5,057 bases of DNA, from NCBI GenBank assembly GCA_018657655.1, contig JABHWQ010000276.1:1-5057 (forward strand), written 5' to 3'. Position numbers and translations under genes: made by a program. Source of the DNA: Chloroflexota bacterium. Its GTDB lineage: Bacteria; Chloroflexota; Dehalococcoidia; SZUA-161; SpSt-899. Below, one piece after another: positions 1 to 5,057 of the stretch. The notes beneath the pieces are model-generated. The model saw only the letters and a program-made list of their open reading frames with translations, was not told the DNA's origin and searched no databases. Each line of letters starts with the position of its first letter. Within the stretch, counting starts at the first letter, position 1.

Positions 1-1
1 A

Positions 2-2041
2 GACATTAGACTTGACTCCATCGGCCCTTTCCCAATGATGGTATCCGATCATGGGATATGGTTCTGGGTAAATTTGGTCTATTCGTACCTTCTCATCTCC
101 TTTGGTATATTTTGCATGATCCAGGCATACTTTCGTGCCTCGTCACCGTACCGAACCCAAGCCAGCGTGCTTCTTGTTGGCGCTATAGCTCCTCTGGCTG
201 CCAGTTTGCTATCCCTTTCTGATATCGAACCATTTGCGTTTATGGACACTACTCCATTTGGTTTCACGGTATCAGGGCTGGCACTAGCATGGGGCCTGTT
301 CCTTTTGCGTCTTTTGGACGTGGTACCGGTTGCCAGGGACTCGGTTATCAATAACATGCCAGATGCGATGTTTGTGCTTAACACCCTGAATCGAGTTGTT
401 GATATGAATCCGGCCGCGGAAAAAATCCTGGGACAACCGGCATCAGAGGTCTTAGGACAGCCGGCAAGTCAAGTGATAGAAGAAAACTTAGGCCTATTTG
501 ACGATGCTGAAAACATTGTATACGGGCGTTCTGAGATTGTTGTAACCAGTGAAAATACGCAAGTGCCATACGAATTAAACGTCGCTGCCGTATTCGAAGA
601 GAATGGTCGTCAGGCTGGCAGACTGGTGATGCTCCGAGATATTACCGATCGCAAACGCGCGGATACCGCCATCAATCACAGGATAGAATTCGAAAAGACT
701 ATTTCAACCATATCTTCGCGATTGGTAGGCATTGCAGATATTAACGAAGCCATCGACGATTCACTCAAATCTATCGGAATATTCAGCGGTGCAAGACAAT
801 CCCATTTGTTCTTTCTCAATGAGGAGGGAACTCACGTTGACAATACTCATGAGTGGTGTGCCGATGGAGTGCTTCCTAACATCAGCGAGCTACAGAATCT
901 CAATGTCATATCAATGATGTACTGGATAAAGCTGCTGCGTGAAGGGCAAGTCGTCACAATTTTCGATGTATCAGAGATGCCCGATGGTACCCAAAACGAG
1001 AAGCAATTCCTTGAGCAACAAGGTATAACGTCTTTCCTCGCAGTCCCCTTGTTTGTGGAACAAAAACTGGAGGGTTTCATCGGGCTTGAAAATATTGATA
1101 ATCCCAAGGGATGGACTGCCGCCGATCTGCTGCTTCTAAGAACATGTTCGGATGTTATGGGCAATGCATTTGAAAGAAACCGTGCTGAGAACCGAATCAG
1201 AGACGCAAATAGGGAGCTTCAAACGGCACTGGAGCAACTGAAATCCAGCCAGGCACAACTTATGCAGTCGGATAAACTGGCTGCTATCGGGCAATTGGTA
1301 TCAGGCGTCGCTCACGAGTTGAATAACCCGCTAATGGCAATTTCCGGCACTGTCGAACTAATGCAGGTTTATGTTAATGACGATCTCGCAAAAGAAGACC
1401 TGCAAAACCTGCACAGTAACACGATGCGAGCGACATCGATTGTAAGCAACCTGCTCTCTTTCGCCAGAAAGAGCGAGCCGGAAAAGAAATATATATCCAT
1501 AAATGAAACCATCGAAAGCGTCATCAGGCTGCGTTCTTATGAGTTGAATCTGGACGACATTGAACTAGTGGAATATTTAGACGATACCCTCCCCAATACC
1601 ATGGCCGATTTCCAGCAGTTACAACAGGTTTTTCTGAACTTCATAATCAACGCAGAGCAGGCAATAAAGGAAGCTCATGGCAAAGGGAAGATATTCATAC
1701 AGACACGTTTGACCGGCGATTACGTACGGATTGATTTTATCGATGATGGACCGGGTATTCCCCATGAGGTCAAAGCCCGAATATTTGAACCGTTCTTTAC
1801 AACCAAAGACGTCGGAAAAGGAACTGGACTAGGACTCAGTATTTGTTACGGGATCATCCAGGAGCATAACGGGCAAATATCCGTTGAAAGCGCTGTGGGG
1901 AAAGGGACAACCTTTAGTATTGAGTTACCTGTCACGGGGAAATCAACTGTCACTTACCATGAAAAATTGGAGAATTCAAATTTCGATGATCAATTAGATC
2001 GGATACTAAATGTTCAAGGGGGTGATGAATGGCACGAGTAA
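2..2041 (+). CDS. Membrane sensor histidine kinase, 7TM-PAS-GAF-HisKA-HATPase_c (5' partial)
   Basis: An inner-membrane sensor kinase that would autophosphorylate on His and pass the phosphoryl group to a receiver Asp. The frame is open to base 2 without a stop. Met at 35 is probably internal: it has no Shine-Dalgarno, and the next residues (HGIWFWVNLVYSYLL, later DTTPFGFTVSGLALAWGLF) match the last three helices of the HisKA_7TM sensor family. The first four helices, perhaps 120-140 residues, would lie upstream. Counting from Met35: membrane helices about 8-30, 42-61 and 74-93; PAS about 103-207, ending in DITDRKRAD; GAF about 216-376; coiled-coil linker about 376-412; HisKA with phospho-acceptor H427 in GVAHELNNPL; HATPase_c with N-box N535/N539, G1 box D571-G-P-G574, F-box FEPFFTTK and G2 box GKGTGLGLS (594-602). 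All catalytic motifs look intact. A polar tail of about 30 residues follows and overlaps receiver 1 by 13 bases, suggesting translational coupling. The ligand is unknown. Confidence 0.95.
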   Translation, partial: DIRLDSIGPFPMMVSDHGIWFWVNLVYSYLLISFGIFCMIQAYFRASSPYRTQASVLLVGAIAPLAASLLSLSDIEPFAFMDTTPFGFTVSGLALAWGLFLLRLLDVVPVARDSVINNMPDAMFVLNTLNRVVDMNPAAEKILGQPASEVLGQPASQVIEENLGLFDDAENIVYGRSEIVVTSENTQVPYELNVAAVFEENGRQAGRLVMLRDITDRKRADTAINHRIEFEKTISTISSRLVGIADINEAIDDSLKSIGIFSGARQSHLFFLNEEGTHVDNTHEWCADGVLPNISELQNLNVISMMYWIKLLREGQVVTIFDVSEMPDGTQNEKQFLEQQGITSFLAVPLFVEQKLEGFIGLENIDNPKGWTAADLLLLRTCSDVMGNAFERNRAENRIRDANRELQTALEQLKSSQAQLMQSDKLAAIGQLVSGVAHELNNPLMAISGTVELMQVYVNDDLAKEDLQNLHSNTMRATSIVSNLLSFARKSEPEKKYISINETIESVIRLRSYELNLDDIELVEYLDDTLPNTMADFQQLQQVFLNFIINAEQAIKEAHGKGKIFIQTRLTGDYVRIDFIDDGPGIPHEVKARIFEPFFTTKDVGKGTGLGLSICYGIIQEHNGQISVESAVGKGTTFSIELPVTGKSTVTYHEKLENSNFDDQLDRILNVQGGDEWHE
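2016..2026 (+). promoter_or_regulatory. Strong ribosome binding site of receiver 1
   Basis: AAGGGGGTGAT lies just before ATG 2029 and matches all but one base of GGAGGTGAT, the complement of the 16S rRNA 3' end. The G run ends six bases before the ATG. The site sits inside the last codons of kinase 1, so receiver 1 can be translated efficiently at the kinase stop codon. It fixes the receiver 1 start. Confidence 0.8.
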
Positions 2042-2454
2042 GGAAAAAAGCAATCCTGGTGGTTGATGATGATTTTTCGATAAGGGAAGTCATCGCCAGG
2101 GCCTTAACAGAAGAAGGGTACAACGTTGTCACCGCAAAAGACGGAACTGAAGCTGTTAAGAAAGCCTCAAGGCGGTCATTTGACCTGGTATTTCTGGATA
2201 TATCGATGCCCGGTCAAAACGGGCTCGAAACACTATCAAAACTGAAATCGAAGCACCCTTCAATCAATGTAGTGGTGCTGACAGCAGTCAGGGATGCTGC
2301 TTACGAAATGGTGGCTATGCGCCGCCACGCGATTGCCTATCTCAGGAAACCTTGCGGTATCGATGAAATTATCGAGATGGTAAATAAGATGCTTAAAAGC
2401 CGTAGAAGCAACCAGAAAAAGGGCGGGGCAATAGCAGTGGCGGAAGAAAGCTAA
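2029..2454 (+). CDS. Single-domain response regulator (receiver 1)
   Basis: A 141-residue stand-alone CheY/Spo0F-type receiver with no output domain, probably cytoplasmic and phosphorylated by the adjoining kinase. The REC fold spans about residues 7-122: acidic pocket D13/D14 (VVDDD), phospho-acceptor D57 (bases 2197-2199) in FLDISMPG, switch Thr T85, aromatic switch residue Y104 and conserved Lys K107 in LRKPC. A basic, disordered-looking tail of about 19 residues follows. The start is set by the strong ribosome binding site and the 13-base overlap with kinase 1. Oddities: the Gly of the usual GA motif before beta-5 is replaced by His (RRHAIAYL), and D+2 is Ser. It is most like receiver 2, with which it shares a 25-base identical DNA block just before the phosphorylation site. 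The partner kinase is inferred from position only. Confidence 0.95.
   Translation: MARVRKKAILVVDDDFSIREVIARALTEEGYNVVTAKDGTEAVKKASRRSFDLVFLDISMPGQNGLETLSKLKSKHPSINVVVLTAVRDAAYEMVAMRRHAIAYLRKPCGIDEIIEMVNKMLKSRRSNQKKGGAIAVAEES
2165..2189 (+). repeat. 25-base exact repeat, copy 1 (in receiver 1)
   Basis: Starts CCTCAAGGCGG and ends GACCTGGT. It is identical base for base to 2662-2686 in receiver 2. It encodes the SRRSFDLV segment leading into the beta-3 strand, eight to ten bases before the phosphorylated Asp codon. The flanks match at protein level but differ at several bases. Confidence 0.9.
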
Positions 2455-2509
2455 TGGCGAATCGGTGCTTTTGATATTGTAACGAAGTGAATACTACGGA
2501 TTACATCCA

Positions 2510-2517
2510 GAGGGGGG
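2510..2517 (+). promoter_or_regulatory. Ribosome binding site pointing to ATG 2523
   Basis: GAGGGGGG followed by a five-base spacer and ATG 2523. This is the best-placed Shine-Dalgarno near receiver 2 and resembles the site in front of receiver 1. It indicates that receiver 2 originally began at 2523, although that frame meets TGA at 2544. Confidence 0.65.
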
Positions 2518-2522
2518 TTCAG

Positions 2523-2546
2523 ATGAGTGAGGTGAGTAATAAATGA
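2523..2546 (+). other. Seven-codon ORF in frame with receiver 2: lost N-terminus or coupling mini-ORF
   Basis: ATG 2523 encodes MSEVSNK and then TGA at 2544-2546, in the same frame as receiver 2 (2553 minus 2523 is 30). Reading through the TGA gives MSEVSNK-stop-SIMVVDDD, which aligns with receiver 1's start, MARVRKKAILVVDDD, with one extra codon at the TGA. Its strong ribosome binding site and normal receiver length point to an original gene start broken by one nonsense change. Alternatively it may act as a tiny upstream ORF that delivers ribosomes to ATG 2553, whose A is seven bases after the end of the stop. A sequencing error cannot be excluded. Confidence 0.6.
2529..2535 (+). promoter_or_regulatory. 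Second Shine-Dalgarno inside the mini-ORF
   Basis: GAGGTGA is a near-perfect anti-16S match. It is seven bases before ATG 2543, which is out of frame with receiver 2 and stops at 2561-2563. It is 17 bases before the usable ATG 2553, longer than the usual spacing. It may serve ATG 2553 weakly, or mark an original start at 2543 whose frame has been shifted. Confidence 0.45.
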
Positions 2547-2552
2547 TCAATC

Positions 2553-2903
2553 ATGGTTGTTGATGATGACCAATCTGTGCGGGATATTGTTGCCAGAGCC
2601 CTGAGAAGCGAAGGCTATGATGTCATCACAGCAGCCAATGGCCGTGATGCCCTTGAGAGAACCTCAAGGCGGTCATTTGACCTGGTGTTTTTGGATATTA
2701 GGATGCCGGGTTTGCATGGCCTTGACGTATTGACCTTGATGACCGCGGGCCGCCCCACCACTCCTGTAGTAATACTTACAGGACAGGCAGATTCAGATAC
2801 GGAAGAAAGGGCTGCTCAATTGGGAGCATTTGCATACTTGAAAAAGCCTTGTAGCGTACGGGAGATTGTTGAAGTTGCAGAAAGATTGATTACAGCCAAT
2901 TGA
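2553..2903 (+). CDS. Single-domain response regulator (receiver 2), N-terminus probably truncated
   Basis: A stand-alone receiver without output domain; 116 residues from ATG 2553, the only in-frame ATG between the TGA at 2544 and the acidic pocket. From this Met: acidic residues D4/D5/D6, phospho-acceptor D48 (bases 2694-2696) in FLDIRMPG, switch Thr T76, aromatic switch Y95 and Lys K98 in LKKPC. The domain ends at about 114. Only three residues precede the first Asp, against 12-13 in the neighbouring receivers, so half of strand beta-1 is missing. The body shows no frameshift, and all phosphotransfer residues are present. That suggests either recent damage, translation by reinitiation, or a base-call error. 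D+2 is Arg and T+2 is Gln. It is the closest paralogue of receiver 1. If the upstream start were restored, the gene would run 2523-2903. It ends in TGA. Confidence 0.75.
   Translation: MVVDDDQSVRDIVARALRSEGYDVITAANGRDALERTSRRSFDLVFLDIRMPGLHGLDVLTLMTAGRPTTPVVILTGQADSDTEERAAQLGAFAYLKKPCSVREIVEVAERLITAN
2662..2686 (+). repeat. 25-base exact repeat, copy 2 (in receiver 2)
   Basis: Identical to 2165-2189 in receiver 1, at the homologous codons just before the phosphorylated Asp. It supports a shared origin of receivers 1 and 2 by tandem duplication, possibly with later local gene conversion. Confidence 0.9.
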
Positions 2904-2958
2904 GATGACAAAGGCGGGCACCATCGAAGCGTAACATTGAATGCTGTATGGAGAAATT

Positions 2959-2963
2959 GAGGT
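2959..2963 (+). promoter_or_regulatory. Ribosome binding site deciding the receiver 3 start
   Basis: GAGGT followed by a four-base spacer and ATG 2968. The in-frame ATG at 2941 has no comparable site upstream, so 2968 is preferred and the protein begins MERRKTSGKVLV. Confidence 0.65.
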
Positions 2964-2967
2964 AATT

Positions 2968-3384
2968 ATGGAAAGACGTAAAACTTCAGGCAAAGTGCTG
3001 GTTATAGACGATGAAGACCATATCAGAAACATTGTCTGCCGGGCGTTGAAAGCAGAAGGCTATGATACTGAAGGTGCACCCAACGGACTTGAAGCCTTGA
3101 AGATGTTATCAGCAGAGCACTTTGATGTGATACTGCTGGACCTTAAAATGCCCGGAATGAATGGATTTGAGGTTCTCCAGAATATCAACATTGATTATCC
3201 CGCTTTGGTCACAATACTTATGACAGGTGTAGCTGATGCAGATGCGATGAAAAGTGCGGCAGCGGATGAAGGGGCTTTCGCTGTTTTGACTAAGCCGTGC
3301 CCATTACAAGCCATAGCCGATACTGTGGGTAGAGCCTTTAACAACAAGGCATCATCTATCACCGAGCATTCTGCAGGATATTGA
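2968..3384 (+). CDS. Single-domain response regulator (receiver 3)
   Basis: A stand-alone CheY/Spo0F-type receiver of 138 residues from ATG 2968, chosen over ATG 2941 (147 residues) because only 2968 has a Shine-Dalgarno. From Met2968: acidic pocket D14/D15 (VIDDE), phospho-acceptor D58 (bases 3139-3141) in LLDLKMPG, switch Thr T86 and conserved Lys K109 in LTKPC. The polar tail (about 124-138) has no recognisable domain. The switch aromatic (Tyr or Phe three residues before the Lys) is Val106, so classical Tyr-Thr coupling is unlikely. D+2 is Lys, as in Spo0F, which is associated with slow dephosphorylation; this is an inference here. It is more divergent from receivers 1 and 2 than they are from each other. 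It lies 64 bases after receiver 2 and 29 bases before kinase 2. Its cognate kinase could be either neighbour. Confidence 0.95.
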   Translation: MERRKTSGKVLVIDDEDHIRNIVCRALKAEGYDTEGAPNGLEALKMLSAEHFDVILLDLKMPGMNGFEVLQNINIDYPALVTILMTGVADADAMKSAAADEGAFAVLTKPCPLQAIADTVGRAFNNKASSITEHSAGY

Positions 3385-3403
3385 CGTAGTTGTTGTAATA
3401 GTT

Positions 3404-3407
3404 GAGG
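3404..3407 (+). promoter_or_regulatory. Ribosome binding site of kinase 2
   Basis: GAGG (within TTGAGG), six bases before ATG 3414 in the 29-base gap after receiver 3. It supports the chosen kinase 2 start. No other promoter-like or terminator-like element is visible in this gap. Confidence 0.55.
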
Positions 3408-3413
3408 CATCGA

Positions 3414-5057
3414 ATGAATAGCAAACTTGCAACCAAAAAACAGCTTTCTGAAGAGCTAACACGACTTCACCAAAGAATAGCCGAACTCGAATCAGAAGCA
3501 GCTCTAGGAAAGACAAAGGACGAAGCGCTGAGAGAAAGGGAATCGTTCAATTTTGCGTTGTTCCAGTACAACCCGGTGCCCACCGTAATTGTTGATAACG
3601 AAGGTAGAGTAGTCAAAAGCAATCTGGCAAAAAGGCGCTCTGGGTATAGATTACCGGAAATCGGAGATTATATATATCTGGACTACGCCGCCAAGCATGC
3701 AATGGACATGCGGGCCGAATTAATGGATTGCATCAATACCGGGCAAGTGAAGGAATTCCCAGAGCTGGAGTATGGAGACAAAGTTCTTTCTATCTCCATC
3801 GCTCCTTTCTCGGATGGCGCGATGGTCATGTCGAGGGACGTTACTGAACGAAAGCGTGCCGAGGAATTACTGAAACAAAGAGAAGACCATTTTCGATCAC
3901 TAATTGAAAACTCTTCGGATGTAATCATGATTCTGAACGCAGAGGCAATTATAGACTATTGCAGCCCATCAACTGAGCGTTTGACCGGATATAAGCCAGT
4001 GGAACTGATCGGCAAGAACGCTCTTGAATTCGTACATCCGGAAGAACTGACTGAAACAAGCAGCGTGTTAGCTCATGGAATCGAGATACCAGAATACACT
4101 ACGCTACTAGAGACCCGTCTACGACACAAAGATGGTATATGGCGTTATACCGAACTCATTGGCAAAAACCTTATCAATGTTGCATCAGTTGGAGGAGTGG
4201 TACTGAATTTCCGTGATATCACCGAGCGCAAGCAAGCCGAGGCGGAACAGAGAAGGCTGTTTAGGATTTCGGAAGAGAAGAATCAAATAATTACGGCTGC
4301 AAACATTCAACTTGAGAAAACTCTCGATGACCTCAAATTTGCGCATGAAGAACTGCAGAGAAGCCATGTACAGCTTTTACAATCAGAAAAACTTGCCGCC
4401 ATTGGCCAACTTGTATCGGGTGTGGCTCACGAACTGAACAGCCCTTTGATGGCTATCTATGTGTGCTCGGAGCTGATGCTCAGATATGTAGAAGATACGA
4501 CAACCAGGCAAGATCTGCAGAATCTGCATTCAGATACAGAACGTGCCATTACGATAGTTCGCAACTTACTCTCTTTTGCCCGTAAGCATGAACCGGAAAG
4601 AAAGATTATTTCAATTAATGAATGTATTCAGAGTGTGCTTAGCCTGCGCACCTATGAATTGAGACTGAACGATATTGAGATAGTTGAAGAGTTCGATCAC
4701 AATTTGCCCCAACCAATGGCCGATTACCAGCAATTACAGCAGGTATTTATGAACCTGACAATTAACGCAGAGCAAGCTATGAAAGAGTCCCTAAATGAAG
4801 GTCGGATAGTAATACGGACCAGAAAAGCCGAAAACCTGATCCGTGTAACTTTCACCGATAGCGGTCCTGGAATCCCGCCGGATATCCTTGGCAGAGTATT
4901 CGAGCCCTTTTTCACTACCAAACAAATCGGCGAAGGCACTGGATTGGGTCTCAGCATCTGCTACGGAATTATCCAGGAACATGGGGGGCAGATATATGCT
5001 CAAAGTAATGAACGGTGTGGGACAACTCTTACTGTTGAGCTACCAGTGGTTGCTGAG
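3414..5057 (+). CDS. Soluble sensor histidine kinase, PAS-PAS-HisKA-HATPase_c (3' partial)
   Basis: A cytoplasmic sensor kinase. The frame is open from ATG 3414 to the last base: 548 codons, no stop. No membrane helix is visible. Domains: N-terminal coiled coil 1-42; PAS1 about 42-150, ending in DVTERKRAE; PAS2 about 155-277, ending in DITERKQAE; long coiled coil about 278-325; HisKA with phospho-acceptor H339 (bases 4428-4430) in GVAHELNSPL; HATPase_c with N-box N447/N451, G1 box D482-S-G-P-G486, F-box FEPFFTTK and G2 box GEGTGLGLS (506-514). The ATPase domain is essentially complete (ends VELPV), so only a short tail or an extra C-terminal domain is missing. The transmitter half is a close paralogue of kinase 1, well over half identical by eye, while the sensor half is unrelated. 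The residue four after the His is Ser rather than Asn. No cofactor-binding signature is recognisable in the PAS domains, so the signal is unknown. Confidence 0.95.
   Translation, partial: MNSKLATKKQLSEELTRLHQRIAELESEAALGKTKDEALRERESFNFALFQYNPVPTVIVDNEGRVVKSNLAKRRSGYRLPEIGDYIYLDYAAKHAMDMRAELMDCINTGQVKEFPELEYGDKVLSISIAPFSDGAMVMSRDVTERKRAEELLKQREDHFRSLIENSSDVIMILNAEAIIDYCSPSTERLTGYKPVELIGKNALEFVHPEELTETSSVLAHGIEIPEYTTLLETRLRHKDGIWRYTELIGKNLINVASVGGVVLNFRDITERKQAEAEQRRLFRISEEKNQIITAANIQLEKTLDDLKFAHEELQRSHVQLLQSEKLAAIGQLVSGVAHELNSPLMAIYVCSELMLRYVEDTTTRQDLQNLHSDTERAITIVRNLLSFARKHEPERKIISINECIQSVLSLRTYELRLNDIEIVEEFDHNLPQPMADYQQLQQVFMNLTINAEQAMKESLNEGRIVIRTRKAENLIRVTFTDSGPGIPPDILGRVFEPFFTTKQIGEGTGLGLSICYGIIQEHGGQIYAQSNERCGTTLTVELPVVAE

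Noticed and set aside
428..475. Eight-residue tandem repeat LGQPAS(E/Q)V in the PAS domain of kinase 1
   Set aside because: PAS domains normally read NPAAEx(L/I)LGxxxxEVLGxP here, so no insertion is needed to explain it. The two 24-base units differ at several synonymous sites. It looks like chance within a common helix.
2454..2474. Six-codon ORF (ATG overlapping the receiver 1 stop, ending TGA)
   Set aside because: Too short, no homologous peptide recognised, and nothing links it in frame to receiver 2.
2471..2505. Possible promoter (TTGATA ... AATACT) and TGTAA/TTACA inverted repeat between receivers 1 and 2
   Set aside because: The spacing between the boxes is only about 13 bases, and the inverted repeat has five-base arms 18 bases apart. 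Both are expected by chance.
2479..2952. Similar GTAAC...GAAT...GGA strings upstream of receivers 2 and 3
   Set aside because: The match needs gaps and covers about 22 bases with many mismatches, so it is not convincing as a shared regulatory element.
2523..3384. TGA read as an amino acid genome-wide (alternative genetic code)
   Set aside because: Receivers 2 and 3 end at TGA exactly where the domain and tail should end, and the long kinase frames contain no in-frame TGA. Standard stop usage fits better.
2455..3413. Intrinsic terminators in the three intergenic gaps
   Set aside because: No GC-rich hairpin followed by a T run is visible in 2455-2522, 2904-2967 or 3385-3413.
79..5003. Minus-strand and alternative-frame ORFs of 60-105 codons, for example at 79-384, 847-1164, 3683-3928 and 4724-4957
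   Set aside because: All lie opposite or inside strongly supported signalling genes, show no recognisable domain, and are the shadows expected of those genes.

Overview
The window holds one dense, single-strand block of two-component signalling genes: a sensor histidine kinase (5' end outside the window), three stand-alone receiver proteins, and a second sensor histidine kinase (3' end outside the window). All five read on the + strand. They are separated by at most 68 bases, or overlap, and I see no convincing terminator or promoter between them. They look like one transcription unit whose promoter lies upstream of base 1. There is no gene-free stretch of 300 bases or more.

Layout: bases 2-2041 encode kinase 1, with the last three helices of a 7-helix membrane sensor, then PAS, GAF, HisKA and HATPase_c. 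Bases 2029-2454 encode receiver 1, overlapping kinase 1 by 13 bases behind a strong ribosome binding site. Bases 2553-2903 encode receiver 2, whose natural N-terminus appears to be interrupted by an in-frame TGA. Bases 2968-3384 encode receiver 3. Bases 3414-5057 encode kinase 2 (soluble, PAS-PAS-HisKA-HATPase_c), open to the last base of the window.

How they probably work together (inference): the two kinases have closely related transmitter halves but unrelated sensor halves, one membrane-bound and one cytoplasmic. They may feed phosphoryl groups into a shared pool of single-domain receivers. No receiver carries an output domain, and no DNA-binding, GGDEF, HPt or other effector is visible. 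The output must lie outside the window or be delivered by protein-protein contact, as with CheY-, Spo0F- or DivK-type proteins. The receivers differ at positions that tune phosphoryl lifetime and switching, so they may not be interchangeable.

Organism: a bacterium with Shine-Dalgarno initiation, moderate base composition by eye, and standard stop usage (TAA and TGA end genes here). The 7-helix kinase sensor and the PAS/GAF/HisKA style are common in Chloroflexota, including Dehalococcoidia-like lineages, but also occur elsewhere. This placement is a weak guess.

The strongest oddity is the start of receiver 2. The best-supported start codon (2523) runs into TGA after seven codons, a second Shine-Dalgarno/ATG pair (2543) is in the wrong frame, and the only usable ATG (2553) removes part of the first beta strand. 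I did not recognise a wholly new system. The two-kinase, three-receiver, no-output arrangement is the most system-like feature.
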